Assembly (NCBI GenBank): GCA_028023455.1
Contig: JAQFVV010012511.1
Span: 808,001-872,000 of the forward strand
Reading direction: 5' to 3'
DNA: 64,000 nucleotides
From: Epiperipatus broadwayi
Lineage: Eukaryota; Onychophora; Udeonychophora; Euonychophora; Peripatidae
In this document: piece after piece, positions 10,850 through 22,696 of the stretch
How positions within the stretch are numbered: position 1 is the stretch's first letter
Layout of the letters: every line of letters starts with the position of its first letter
Made by a program: the position numbers and the translations under genes
The notes under the pieces: model-generated
Told to the model about the DNA's origin: nothing
Databases searched by the model: none
What the model saw: the letters and a program-made list of their open reading frames with translations, nothing else

Positions 10850-13047
10850 TATAACGATCCAATACAATAGTGGAGACAGCAATCTACGTATCTGCAACTA
10901 CCAGGGCGCCATCTAGGCATTTGAACCTAGAAAAATTTATACAGTAGGCAGATATGCGCTGTTTAGATTCCACTTTATTTTATATTTTGGTCATTAGCCC
11001 ATTGTCACTAGCTCGGTGAGTAGCAGAGATAATAAAATATAAATTTTATATCTTAAATATAAAAGAATAAAAGCCACTGCCAGAAATTAACACATAAAAA
11101 TATTTATTTACGCACATATAAAATAACATTTAAATTTTGAGGAATAAATTCAACATTTTAGATTTTTCTATTAATCTTTAGTTTTACATTTAAGTAAATT
11201 ACAACCATGAGTTTAATATTTATTTAGTGAGTCGAGTATGAATAGACTACATAGATCTGCATTTGAAAAGAAAATATTCTTCCCTGATTTAACCTTAGGC
11301 AACAAATTTCGCAATCAAACCGGCGCCAATCCATCTGATACATTTATGTATTCAATGTAGCATGAAAATACGACAACACAAAATACTATACTGTCAGGAA
11401 TGTACATCTGAACAGCAAGTAGAATTAGAGAAAAAATTGTCTCTCTACCAACCAGGAATGCTACATCTGTTGGCGAGTAGAACAATAAACATAAAACTCC
11501 ATAGGAATGGACTGCGGTCCTTTGCCGTCTTACAAACCCATCCATAGGCAAACAGAAGATGTGTGGCATATATATATAATCCTGCCCGTAGCGGATCTCA
11601 TACTACATCTACAATTACACAAATATATCCAATCCATTGAACCAATTCAACTACGAAATGAATAACCTAAGATTACCCTCCCTTAATATAACTTTACAAA
11701 ACTATATAGCCATTCACGCCCGACTTAACTACTTCAGCTTCAAGCCGCCATATTGAACTTTTTAAAATACTGGCCTGATACACAATTTTCACAATAACTT
11801 CAGTTTGAATTATGTTAGAGCAAAAACAATTACATTGCTAGAAACTAGAAAAACTAAGGAAAACAATAAGCATAAAATAAATAGTGATAACTATATAAAA
11901 AATAAGGAAAAAAAGAAATTTTCACAACCGAAATAATTATTATTTTATTGTTTGTTCATAATTTGGAAATTAACATTAACTAAAATGCAAATTACATCTT
12001 CAGTGATAATTTCTTTGTATTCCTCACAAAAAAATCTTTCTAAAGATATATAATAAGTCTTACCTGAGATAATCCATAGCTTTACAATGTCCGAAAATGT
12101 TCCTATAAGAGTTCTTCATTTTTATCTTCTACCCCAACTGTTGCAAATTGTCAAGGCGCCTGAAAGAAAAGAGTTCTCCCTAATAAAAGATAAAAAATAA
12201 AAAAATTAAAATTCTAACAGAATATAAAAATAATGAAGGAAGTGGAAAATTATTACTTACCATTATAAATACAATAAAAAAATAAAATATCATCATCATC
12301 ATCATAGTACAGGTATATGTATATTATAAAAGTGGTGTATATGTATGAATCATGAAAGTTCTGCTAATGGTTATGGGAAAACTCAAAAGCCTGTTAAACA
12401 AGATGCACTATTTTGATTTTAGACTTTGGATAAACCAACCTTGTTTATAACATCATCATCATACTGAATAATCATTGCCAATACAGAAAACAATTTACAA
12501 ATTTCTCATTTCAAGAGGCAGACAATGATTACTAAAAAGGTTCTATGGCAGATATTTATATAAAAAATGTTTATATTCTACCTCTTCCAAGATACGTCTT
12601 CCAGAGAAGCATACCTGTTCATATATGCTAATATAAATATGCAAAATATTTCATCATGCCAGATCTTGTTTACCAATTGGAAAAAGTAATCAGTAATGAA
12701 ACTGAAACAAAATTCTAATAAGGAAGGCAATCAGGCAGTCATATGCCTATAAAGTATAAAATGAAGTTAGTAAAAAAAACAAGTTAATAAAACAACAAAT
12801 AAAAACTAAATTAGTAAAACAAAAACAATGAAAACCATGTTAGTAAAACAAAAATTAGTAAAAACAGAAAAAAATTACTGCATTATATACAATCAATTTG
12901 CTAGAGAGGAATAAATTGTAAATAGTCTTGAATCAGTGTGTCAACCATTCATCCATTGTGCTGGTAGCTAAAACAAACCAACAAAAAAAAACAATAATAA
13001 AAACATTACCTTTCATATATGCTACCTATCACAGAGTAAAAAATCAG

Positions 13048-13482
13048 TCAGTCATTTTTTTTGAGTGGCATATTTATTAGTATTTCTTCGATAATAGTTG
13101 ATAAAAGTTTTTTATCAAATAACATTAAAAAAAAATCTAAAATTGAATACTTACCTACTATAGAAAACTTCAAACCTGGAGTTTTAGTAAAATTCTCTAC
13201 ATTCACAGGTTTGCAGGTTACGTTCGGACACAGATTACTGTTACTAGATGAAGGGCCTGGCCGATTGATATTGTTGGGAACACTTGTTGACGGGCCTGGT
13301 GTATTGATATCATCCAGAAAAGCACTCATAGTTTTTTTCTTTTTGGCTGGTAAAGGAGTTTCTTCTTCTGATGACGAAAAATATTCTTCAAGATCACTAC
13401 AACTAACACTATCCTCGGAGTCAAAGGGCTTATATGGGACAAATTCATCACCGCTGGAATAATCCGTATCAGAGGCCATCAT
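13048..13482 (-). pseudogene. piggyBac transposase, N-terminal remnant
   Basis: 144 residues starting MMASDTDYSSGDEF. The first 60 are acidic and serine-rich, followed by a KKKK patch, as in many piggyBac transposases. Residues about 100-140 (TPGLKF, then SILDFFLMLFDKKLLSTIIE) match the start of the DDE_Tnp_1_7 domain, where the family reads roughly a P-G motif and then a DxF..FF...L...I..ET block. The frame then stops; the catalytic aspartates and the C-terminal zinc finger are absent. The frame starts about 285 bases inside the right end, as expected for a transposase gene. It cannot be a full enzyme; a truncated protein could still be made. The sequence GTAG/GTAAGT inside the frame near 13155 could also act as a splice donor. 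Confidence 0.75.
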
Positions 13483-13662
13483 GTCCCGTTCATTTATTTT
13501 GCGTACTTTTGTTTCCGTTAATCTAACAAATTGTGAAAAAAAATTTTAAAAAAATTGACCTTATTCGCAAAAAAATTAATAAAAATTTTATTTTTTAACG
13601 TACAGAAAAATGGCGACTACCTACGAAAAGAGGAAAAAACGACGAAGAGAATTATGGTATAG

Positions 13663-13671
13663 GCGCATGCG
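13663..13671. promoter_or_regulatory. NRF1-like palindrome upstream of the transposase remnant, copy 1
   Basis: GCGCATGCG lies about 180 bases upstream of the minus-strand ATG at 13482 and is conserved in copy 2. It matches the core of the NRF1 site and is rare in such AT-rich DNA. A promoter role is inference. Confidence 0.35.
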
Positions 13672-14936
13672 TAGTCCTTATAGTTTTTCCGTAATTTCAA
13701 ACAGAAAAACGAACTTCAACAAACGAACATTAATGAGCGCAATCGTCGCCGACAAACCGGAAGTAGTTAAATTTAACATTTAAATACGTTCGCACAGATT
13801 ATTTTTATACAATTTGTTTTATAATGTCGAGTATAGATCGGCTGCATAGATTCCACGGTCAAAAACATTCCAAATTAAACACAACCGATCAAAATACAAA
13901 GTCAATCAATAACGTCAATTGCTGAGGGAATACAGGAGACCCTTTGGTGTTCATCATAAGACACCGCAGTGACATCGTTGACTTATATATTCTAATCGAC
14001 TGTGAAAACCACAACATAATCAACCACTAACGAATCTATGCAACGTCTATACCCAACCTAAATGTAATGCATTTAATAATTTCTACAATAAATATTACTA
14101 CAAATAAAAATAATAAAATGGAAATGATTTTAGCAAAACTTAACTATATAAATTTAAACAATCAATTATTAATTTGGAAATCAAATAAGAGTTCATTTTA
14201 AAATTTAAATTAGCTGAATCTTTAAAAAAAAAACAATGACGAAAGTTCTTAATTACTTTTTTTGGTTATTGTTAATTTGTAAAGTTCATAGCTCACAGTA
14301 GAAGAATCCAGATTTCTGCTTTTAATTCCCGCGACGCCTCCATTGGAAGATAATGTTCTGGAGATGGCAATAGCTGGTTCAAGGTATCACAGTCTTTTCA
14401 TTTTTTTTTTTTTAAATAGAGAGCGTGGTATGTGCGTCCTACCACATCTCTCAAACACAAAACACTGGAACTGTCAGAAAAAACTATTTCCCTTTTTATA
14501 TTATCCACACGGATTCAATCAACAAAACGTCACTAATCCATCACTTTTGTTAGGATCCGAGCCAAGGCTTAGTGCTTTCATTGGTCAAGCTAATTTCTCT
14601 TTATTTTCTTATCTATCTTTCATCAGATCATTTTAATTATACAAGAGCCCAAGGGCCAGTTTGGTTTTCGATAATTCATAAACAATCATTTCTATTTACA
14701 GATTACATTAATTAATACCTGTTTTTATTTTTAAATCTTGTACTTTTTTATAAAAAAGTACGTTCAAATACTTATTTGTTTTTTTTTTTTAAAATATTTT
14801 TAAAGTTTGGCCTCTGTGCGAATGTATATACGTTTAACAAACATTTTAATTTTAGCGTTTAGTTTTTTACTTTTATTTGCAAACTTTTAAGTTTTTATTT
14901 TAAATTAATGTAATGACATATTTATATATCGTTACA

Positions 14937-15649
14937 TATCAATAAACTTCCTCAAAAAACAAAAAAACATTTAAAAAAAAAAAAAAGAATTTACTTAGTG
15001 TTAGTAATTTCGTTACACAAATTGATTTTATATGAAAATTTCAAAAGGACAAAACTTTTTTTTTTAAAAGACAAAACAGTAATTACACACAAATATAATG
15101 ATTAAAAAAAAAATGTTGACTGTTGATTCCTTATTACCAGCTAAATTTCTGCCCCCTCCCTTCCAAGTTTCATTTCTCCTACCTTTAACTATTACTTAGG
15201 CAAGTTGAACGATTAGATTTTAATTTAACAAGACTTTTTTTTTAAAAAAAAAATGATTTAGATTTATTATTACGTTTTATTTATTAGTTTTTATTCCTCG
15301 AATTTATCTCTACATAAGCGCAATTTTTCTTACTGGCAGCACTTTTTAAACAAAACTTCAAACTGCAACTCCACGTCAATACAACAAATATATTTATACT
15401 AATTTCAGAAAAAATATTACGGGCATGATTTATTTTCAAAAGTACTAGTGGTTTATTAAACATCTGGCTATAACTTTACGTTAGTACAAAAATGTACTTA
15501 TTTCAGAAAAAACAACAAATGTTATTTGCATGATTCACTTTTAAAATTCTCAGGGCACTCTTGATTTATTAAAGATAGAAAATTTCATCATCATCAATTC
15601 CCCTTCTCAGGGTCAATCTCTGAGGTAAGGCCACACTTGGGACGCCAAT
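14937..15649 (-). other. Interior of the non-coding LTR element
   Basis: 713 bases between the LTRs. No reading frame above a few dozen codons. The right end carries the primer-binding site. The left end should carry the polypurine tract, but only a short GAGGAAG (minus strand) is seen about 15 bases from the LTR. Several A or T runs. Confidence 0.6.
15630..15647 (-). promoter_or_regulatory. Primer-binding site of the non-coding LTR element
   Basis: Minus strand TGGCGTCCCAAGTGTGG, two bases after the LTR end CGTTATA. It starts with TGG, complementary to tRNA CCA, and resembles the site at 4602-4620 (TGGCGCATCCAAGTGAGG), which suggests related primers. Confidence 0.65.
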
Positions 15650-17390
15650 TATAACGATCCAAAGCAATAGTGGAGACAGCAATCTATGTATCTGCAACTA
15701 CCAGGGCGCCTTCTAGGCATTTGAACCTAGAAAAATTTATACAGTAGGCAGATACGTGCTGTTAAGATTCCACTTTATTTTATATTTTGGTTATTAGCCC
15801 ATTGTCACTAGCTCAGTGAGTAGCAGAGATAATAAAATATAAATTTTATATCTTAAATATAAAAGAATAAAAGCCACTGCCAGAAATTAACACATAAAAA
15901 TATTTATTTATGCACATATAAAATAACATTTAAATTTTGAGGAATAAATTCAACATTTTAGATTTTTCCATTAATCTTTAGTTTTACATTTAACTACTTC
16001 AGCTTCAAGCCGCCATATTGAACTTTTTAAAATACTGGCCTGATACACAATTTTCACAATAACTTCAGTTTGAATTATGTTAGAGCAAAAACAATTACAT
16101 TGCTAGAAACTAGAAAAACTAAGGAAAACAATAAGCATAAAATAAATAGTGATAACTATATAAAAAATAAGGAAAAAAAGAAATTTTCACAACCGAAATA
16201 ATTATTATTTTATTGTTTGTTCATAATTTGGAAATTAACATTAATTAAAATGCAAATTACATCTTCAGTGATAATTTCTTTGTATTCCTCACAAAAAAAT
16301 CTTTCTAAAGATATATAATAAGTCTTACCTGAGATAATCCATAGCTTTACAATGTCCGAAAATGTTCCTATAAGAGTTCTTCATTTTTATCTTCTACCCC
16401 AACTGTTGCAAATTGTCAAGGCGCCTGAAAGAAAAGAGTTCTCCCTAATAAAAGATAAAAAATAAAAAAATTAAAATTCTAACAGAATATAAAAATAATG
16501 AAGGAAGTGGAAAATTATTACTTACCATTATAAATACAATAAAAAAATAAAATATCATCATCATCATCATAGTACAGGTATATGTATATTATAAAAGTGG
16601 TGTATATGTATGAATCATGAAAGTTCTGCTAATGGTTATGGGAAAACTCAAAAGCCTGTTAAACAAGATGCACTATTTTGATTTTAGACTTTGGATAAAC
16701 CAACCTTGTTTATAACATCATCATCATACTGAATAATCATTGCCAATACAGAAAACAATTTACAAATTTCTCATTTCAAGAGGCAGACAATGATTACTAA
16801 AAAGGTTCTATGGCAGATATTTATATAAAAAATGTTTATATTCTACCTCTTCCAAGATACGTCTTCCAGAGAAGCATACCTGTTCATATATGCTAATATA
16901 AATATGCAAAATATTTCATCATGCCAGATCTTGTTTACCAATTGGAAAAAGTAATCAGTAATGAAGCTGAAACAAAATTCTAATAAGGAAGGCAATCAGG
17001 CAGTCATATGCCTATAAAGTATAAAATGAAGTTAGTAAAAAAACAAGTTAATAAAACAACAAATAAAAACTAAATTAGTAAAACAAAAACAATGAAAACC
17101 ATGTTAGTAAAACAAAAATTAGTAAAAACAGAAAAAAATTACTGCATTATATACAATCAATTTGCTAGAGAGGAATTAAATTGTAAATAGTCTTGAATCA
17201 GTGTGTCAACCATTCATCCATTGTGCTGGTCGCTAAAACAAACCAACAAAAAAAAAAAACAATAATAAAAACATTACCTTTCATATGTGCTACCTATCAC
17301 AGAGTAAAAAATCAGTGTCATTTTTCTTGAGTGGCATATTTATTAGTATTTCTTCGATAATAGTTGATAAAAGTTTTTTATCAAATAACA

Positions 17391-17747
17391 TTAAAAAAAA
17401 TCTAAAATTGAATACTTACCTACTATAGAAAACTTCAAACCTGGAGTTTTAGTAAAATTCTCTACATTCACAGGTTTGCAGGTTACGTTCGGACACAGAT
17501 TACTGTTACTAGATGAAGGGCCTGGCCGATTGATATTGTTGGGAACACTCGTTGACGGGCCTGGTGTATTGATATCATCCAGAAAAGCACTCGTAGTTTT
17601 TTTCTTTTTGGCTGGTAAAGGAGTTTCTTCTTCTGATGACGAAAAATATTCTTCAAGATCACTACAACTAACACTATCCTCGGAGTCAAAGGGCTTATAT
17701 GGGACAAATTCATCACCGCTGGAATAATCCGTATCAGAGGCCATCAT
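17391..17747 (-). pseudogene. piggyBac transposase remnant, frameshifted copy
   Basis: 118 residues, the same as copy 1 up to SILDFF except for one visible substitution in the lysine-patch region, then ended by a one-base loss in an A-run (plus strand near 17393-17400). It therefore lacks the last stretch of the DDE-domain start kept in copy 1. Non-functional as an enzyme. Confidence 0.75.
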
Positions 17748-17927
17748 GTCCCGTTCATTTATTTTGCGTACTTTTGTTTCCGTTAATCTAACAAATTGTG
17801 AAAAAAAATTTAAAAAAAATTGACCTTATTCGCAAAAAAATTAATAAAAATTTTATTTTTTAACTTACAGAAAAATGGCGACTACCTACGAAAAGAGGAA
17901 AAAACGACGAAGAGAATTATGGTATAG

Positions 17928-17936
17928 GCGCATGCG
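17928..17936. promoter_or_regulatory. NRF1-like palindrome, copy 2
   Basis: GCGCATGCG at the same relative place as in copy 1, about 180 bases upstream of the ATG at 17747. Confidence 0.35.
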
Positions 17937-19717
17937 TAGTCCTTATAGTTTTTCCGTAATTTCAAACAGAAAAACGAACTTCAACAAACGAACATTAACG
18001 AGCGCAATCGTCACCGACAAACCGGAAGTAGTTAAGTAAATTAGAACCATGAGTTTAATATTTATTTAGTGAGTCGAGTATGAATAGACTATATAGATCT
18101 GCATTTGAAAAGAAAATATTCTTCCCTGATTTAACCTTAGGCAACAAATTTCGCAATCAAACCGGCGCCAATCCACCTGATACATTTATGTATTCAATGT
18201 AGCATGAAAATACGACAACACAAAATACTATACTGTCAGGAATGTACATCTGAACCGCAAGTCGAATTAGAGAAAAAATTGTCTCTCTACCAACCAGGAA
18301 TGCTACATCTGTTGGCGAGTAGAACAATAAACATAAAACTCCATAGGAATGGACTGCGGTCCTTTGCCATCTTACAAACCCATCCATAGGCAAACAGAAG
18401 GTGTGTGGCATATATATATATAATCCTGCCCGTAGTGGATCTCATACTACATCTACAATTACACAAATATATCCAATCCATTGAACCAATTCAACTACGA
18501 AATGAATAACCTAAGATTACCCTCTCTTAATATAACTTTACAAAACTATATAGCCATTCACGCCCTACTTAAATTTAACATTTAAATACGTTCGCACAGA
18601 TTATTTTTATACAATTTGTTTTATAATGTCTAGTATAGATCGGCTGCATAGATTCCACAGTCAAAAACATTCCAAATTAAACACAACCGATCAAAATACA
18701 AAGTCAATCGATAACGTCAATTGCTGAGGGAATACAAGAGACCCTTTGGTGTTCATCATAAGACACCGCAGTGACATCGTTGACTTATATATTCTAATCG
18801 ACTGTGAAAACCACAACATAATCAACCGCTAACGAATCTATGCAACGTCTATACCCAACTTAAATGTAATGCATTTAATAATTTCTACAATAAATATTAC
18901 TACAAATAAAAATAATAAAATGGAAATGATTTTAGCAAAACTTAACTATATAAATTTAAACAATCAATTATTAATTTGAAAATCAAATAAGAGTTCATTT
19001 TAAAATTTAAATTAGCTGAATCTTTAAAAAAAAAACAATGACGAAAGTTCTTAATTACTTTTTTTGGTTGTTGTTAATTTGTAAAGTTCATAGCTCATGG
19101 TAGAAGAGTCCAGGTTTCTGCTTTTAATTCCCGCGACGCCTCCATTGGAAGATAATGTTCTGGAGATGGCAATAGCTGGTTCAAGGTATCACAGTCTTTT
19201 CATTTTTTTTTTTTTAAATAGAGAGTGTAGTATGTGCGTCCTACCACATCTCTCAAACACAAAACGCTGGAACTGTCAGAAAACTGTATTTTCCTTTTTA
19301 TATTATCCACACGGATTCAATCAACAAAACGTCACTAATCCATCACTTTCGTTAGGGTCCGAGCCAAGGCTTAGTGCTTTCATTGGTCAAGCTAATTTCT
19401 CTTTATTTTCTTATCTATCTTTCATCAGATCATTTTAATTATACAAGAGCCCAAGGGCCAGTTTGGTTTTCGATAATTCATAAACAATCATTTCTATTTA
19501 CAGATTACATTAATTAATACCTGTTTTTATTTTTAAATCTTGTACTTTTTTATAAAAAAGTACGTTCAAATACTTATTTGTTTTTTTTTTTAAAATATTT
19601 TTAAAGTTTGGCCTCTGTGCGAATGTTTATTTTTAGCGTTTAGTTTTTTACTTTTATTTGCGAACTTTTAAGTTTTTATTTTAAATTAATGTAACGACAT
19701 ATTTATATATCGTTACA

Positions 19718-22485
19718 ATATATATATATATGCTTCACATTGTAAAATAGATAGTTTGCAAACTTCTCTTAATGTAAAAAAATTTGTAAAATATATATTA
19801 ATGCAAGAAGCCACAATTGTCACTGTAAGGTTATTAGCGGGTATATTTAAATCTTAAATTCATTTATGAAGTCATGTTCTATACTATGAAAGATTAATCT
19901 GCTTTTATATTTTGAATAGTACATTGAGATTCTATGATAATTCTACATATGTTAGTGTATTATTAATCATAAATAAGTATGACTATTCTACAGACATAGA
20001 GATCAAGACAATATAAAAAAAAGTCAGTTTTGCAATGAATCTTTTACCAAATGCTTGTCTCAAAATCTGTTTATTTGATATCACATGAAATTAGTTTTTT
20101 TTTCTTTGCACATTTTTTTTTTCTTAATGTTTTTAACACCTTACCTAATTGCATCGATCCATTATAATTATTCCTCAACCATATTACTCCCAAATGAATG
20201 CAATTAATATTTCATGTCTTTAGAAAATTTTTAAGATAATATTTTTGTAATATGAACAACATTCACTTTTCTCACAAAAACAATGCCCAAATTCATCATA
20301 AAATACTTTTAGGATATCTGTTATTATTAAAACACTTCACATATTCAATCCAGAAGATATTTGGTCTTACATTTTATCATACCCAACAAGTTGAAGAACA
20401 TGATATTTTCAGAATATTATAAACCATCCTTAAATGAAAATTATTTAGTTTATTTCTCACTTTTATACATACAATGAATTTGGCAGAATAACAGCTCTAT
20501 AAACTATTAATTTAGTTGAGGTAGTTATTATTGTGATGAAATACTCTTCAATAACAACATATTGAAGGTTTTGCTGTACCTAAACATCTAAGTCTTCATC
20601 TAAAAGCTACCATGATATTTAAATTGGCTGATGAAACACTTGAATCTTTTTCATCATAATGGTTGCATTCAAGGTGTCAGTAATATTCTGTAAATCATTC
20701 TTTGAATTGGCAAGAATATCACAGTCACTAACACACATTAAGTCTAGAAAACAAACTCGTGAAGTTTTTATATTTACTTTTAATCAATTATAAATTCCAA
20801 CATCTTGATATCTGCCTTATGAAGCTATGTATAAACTGTTCTATAGATCATTAGCATAAAAATGAAAAACAAAGTTGGAGCTTCCCGCTTAACACTAGTT
20901 TTTATTTTAAATATCTCATACTATCTTAAAGAAACTGTACATTATGAATAAACTTTAGTTGACAATCACTAATTTCATATATTTCCGCAAACTTATTTGA
21001 TTAATTTTGTTAAATGCTTAGACCAAATTGTTAAATGCTTAGACTAAAGTGATAAAAAAGCAATATATAAATCGTATCTTTTTTACATTTGCTTCACAAC
21101 AAAAATAATGTCTGTAGTAGTTTTTGATTTTTGTAAAATCGTACTAACCCTAAAAATCATTCATCCATGACCACAATCTATTTAATAAAATCTTTGATAT
21201 TCCATGATAATTACTGCAATCTTTTCAATTGCAGTTACTTTTATAAATTAGAACAATAAAACATTCTTAAGATTAGATGGCATAACTTCATGTGTCCATC
21301 TATTCTTAAAAAAATTTCATTTGTTCTGAAATTAAAGTATTTTCACTGCACTGTAAAACTTCTACAGGTATTTCAGCAACACCTGCAGATTTTCCAATTT
21401 TTAGATTACAAAAAGTTGTTTTCAGGTTAGATTCTTTCTTCATATCTAATCAAAATATTAAATGTAACTCTTTGAGTTCAAAAGGTGATCAATATATTTC
21501 CTCCATCTATATGAAATATTATTATATAAAAGAATGCTATCAATAGATTTAATAGGATTATAATATGTTTCAGTTTTTTTATATTAGTTACAATTTATCA
21601 AAAAAAGATCTAAAATGACCATAATCAGTAAGTGATTATATCTCGGAGAACCAGTAACTATTTTGTCTTTTATTAAATGCAAGACCAGACTGACTTCTAT
21701 TTACAGCACTCTCCGTAAAAGAATTTCATACTTCGATAGCAGAATAAGTTTGAAATCGAAATTGGTAATACTTAATAATTGTCAAAAATTATTTATAACT
21801 AATAATCTTATTCTTATTAGTAGTAGTAGTATAATTTAAAATAAAACGTGTTAAGTTTTCTTGTTAGTTGTTGAACGTTTGTTTTAAATTCCTATATTTC
21901 TTATGAAATTTTTCATTCATTTATTGTTCTGCCAACCTAAGAATTCCATGTTTACTTTTAGTCAAACCAGTCATTATCAGAAGAACTATTTTTTTATAGT
22001 GAATTCATGAACTACATTTATCACCAGTGCAATCTTAATTTTATAACAAATTTGAAAATCCAAATTAGCAATTTTAGTGTTTAGCAGGTTTTGAAATTTA
22101 ATGAATAGTAATTGTATGTATTTTTTATTGTAACTTTCCATTAAAATATGTATTTCAGCTAATTTTTTTTTTTTGAGATTAAGCACAATTCAAAATACAA
22201 TCTATTAAGCAAATATTAATATAAAAATTCACTAAAAAATGCATTAGGTAGTTATAACGGTTCTCTGGATGTCAAGTCATATTCAAGCACCCAAATAGAA
22301 GATTGTGCAAGCTGGAAATCATTCTAGGAATCTTTAGCCCAAATCATTGAATTTTATTAGTCAAACTAATCAATTTAACTTATAACACTTAATGATGTAA
22401 ACTTAGACAGTGATGTGGTTGACTGAAAATTTTATCAACTTTATGAATTTAATTTAAATTTATTATTATAATTTTTCTTTTATAG
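19718..22485. other. AT-rich stretch upstream of the first recognised CIP2A exon
   Basis: Starts with an AT microsatellite. No exon with splice signals and conserved coding was recognised. Because the exon at 22486 begins inside a codon after a good acceptor, this is intron sequence of CIP2A, at least at its right end. Confidence 0.45.
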
Positions 22486-22696
22486 CCTTGGTGAGATTTT
22501 ATCTGTAAATAATTCTCATAATCATCACCTTACTGACTGTCAATATAAAATCCCAGAATTGATTTATAGTCGCAATTGTTTGCCTATTTCATTATCAGAA
22601 TTATGCTTCAAGGAAAGAGAAAAATTGAATAGTAAAGGAAAAACCTTTGAGGCTTCATTTCAAGCAGTTATAGACAAAATGGAGTCTGGATTTGAG
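22486..22696 (+). CDS. CIP2A: CIP2A exon w1
   Basis: Acceptor TTTTCTTTTATAG precedes it, donor GAG/GTAAGT follows. It starts with the last base of a split codon and ends on a codon border. It encodes LGEILSVNN through [11 protein letters not shown], the linker before the coiled coil. Not a start exon: no in-frame ATG begins it. Confidence 0.82.

Larger units (their letters stand above)
11729..13766 (-). mobile_element. piggyBac-type non-autonomous element, copy 1
   Basis: 2038 bases flanked by TTAA at 11725-11728 and 13767-13770, the piggyBac target duplication. The ends form short imperfect inverted repeats: CTACTTCAGCTTC on the left, CTACTTCCGGTTT on the right (complement). It carries only the N-terminal part of a transposase (13048-13482), and the rest of the DDE domain is missing. 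The other LTR has the same spot empty (TTAA at 18569-18572), which fixes the insertion limits exactly. Confidence 0.85.
10850..14936 (-). repeat. 3' LTR with nested piggyBac insertion
   Basis: Downstream LTR of the non-coding retrotransposon. Without the insert at 11729-13766 plus its TTAA copy it is 2045 bases. An uninterrupted TTAA at 11190-11193 is the empty version of the site occupied in the other LTR. A short minus-strand frame at 11569-11315 recurs in both LTRs, but that only reflects LTR identity. Confidence 0.75.
15994..18031 (-). mobile_element. piggyBac-type non-autonomous element, copy 2
   Basis: Also 2038 bases, flanked by TTAA at 15990-15993 and 18032-18035, in the same orientation as copy 1 but at a different site of the LTR. 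The first LTR has this site empty (TTAA at 11190-11193). The two copies differ by scattered substitutions and small indels, so both are young. Confidence 0.85.
10850..19717 (-). mobile_element. Non-autonomous LTR retrotransposon with 713-bp interior
   Basis: Two long direct repeats (10850-14936 and 15650-19717) flank 713 bases. Read on the minus strand each repeat begins TGTAACG (right) and ends CGTTATA (left), and the right-hand repeat is followed by ATTGGCGTCCCAAGTG, a primer-binding site placed as expected. Flanks give a 4-base ATAT target duplication, though inside AT repeats. The interior has no gag or pol, so mobility would need enzymes from another element, perhaps a gypsy type like the one at 1-4221. 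After removing the piggyBac inserts the LTRs are 2045 and 2026 bases and nearly identical, apart from a 19-base indel near 14830/19627. This is like a LARD or TRIM element. The polypurine tract at 14937-14960 is poor. Confidence 0.75.
15650..19717 (-). repeat. 5' LTR with nested piggyBac insertion
   Basis: Upstream LTR (minus strand), starting TGTAACG at 19717 and ending at 15650. It is 2026 bases without the insert at 15994-18031. The uninterrupted TTAA at 18569-18572 is the empty version of the site occupied in the other LTR. It abuts an AT microsatellite at 19718. Confidence 0.75.

Noticed and set aside
11315-11569. Frames in the LTRs (also 11362-11547, 18157-18411, 18204-18481)
   Set aside because: They are repeated only because the LTRs are near-identical copies; frames overlap on both strands and show no domain.
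12291-12306. ATC repeat as a CRISPR-like or regulatory array
   Set aside because: A simple microsatellite, present in both piggyBac copies; no spacer structure.
13061-13462. Plus-strand frame of 133 codons (and 17476-17727)
   Set aside because: Antisense to the piggyBac N-terminal remnant, which has a clear family match on the minus strand.
13615-13782. Plus-strand small frame starting MATTYEKRKKRRREL at the right end of piggyBac copy 1
   Set aside because: Basic and attractive, with an acceptor-like TACAG before it, but it reads across the element end into the LTR and matches no family I know.
14343-14636. Frames of 97 and 113 codons in the LTRs (14343-14636, 19097-19438)
   Set aside because: Low-complexity, hydrophobic translation in LTR sequence, with no domain.
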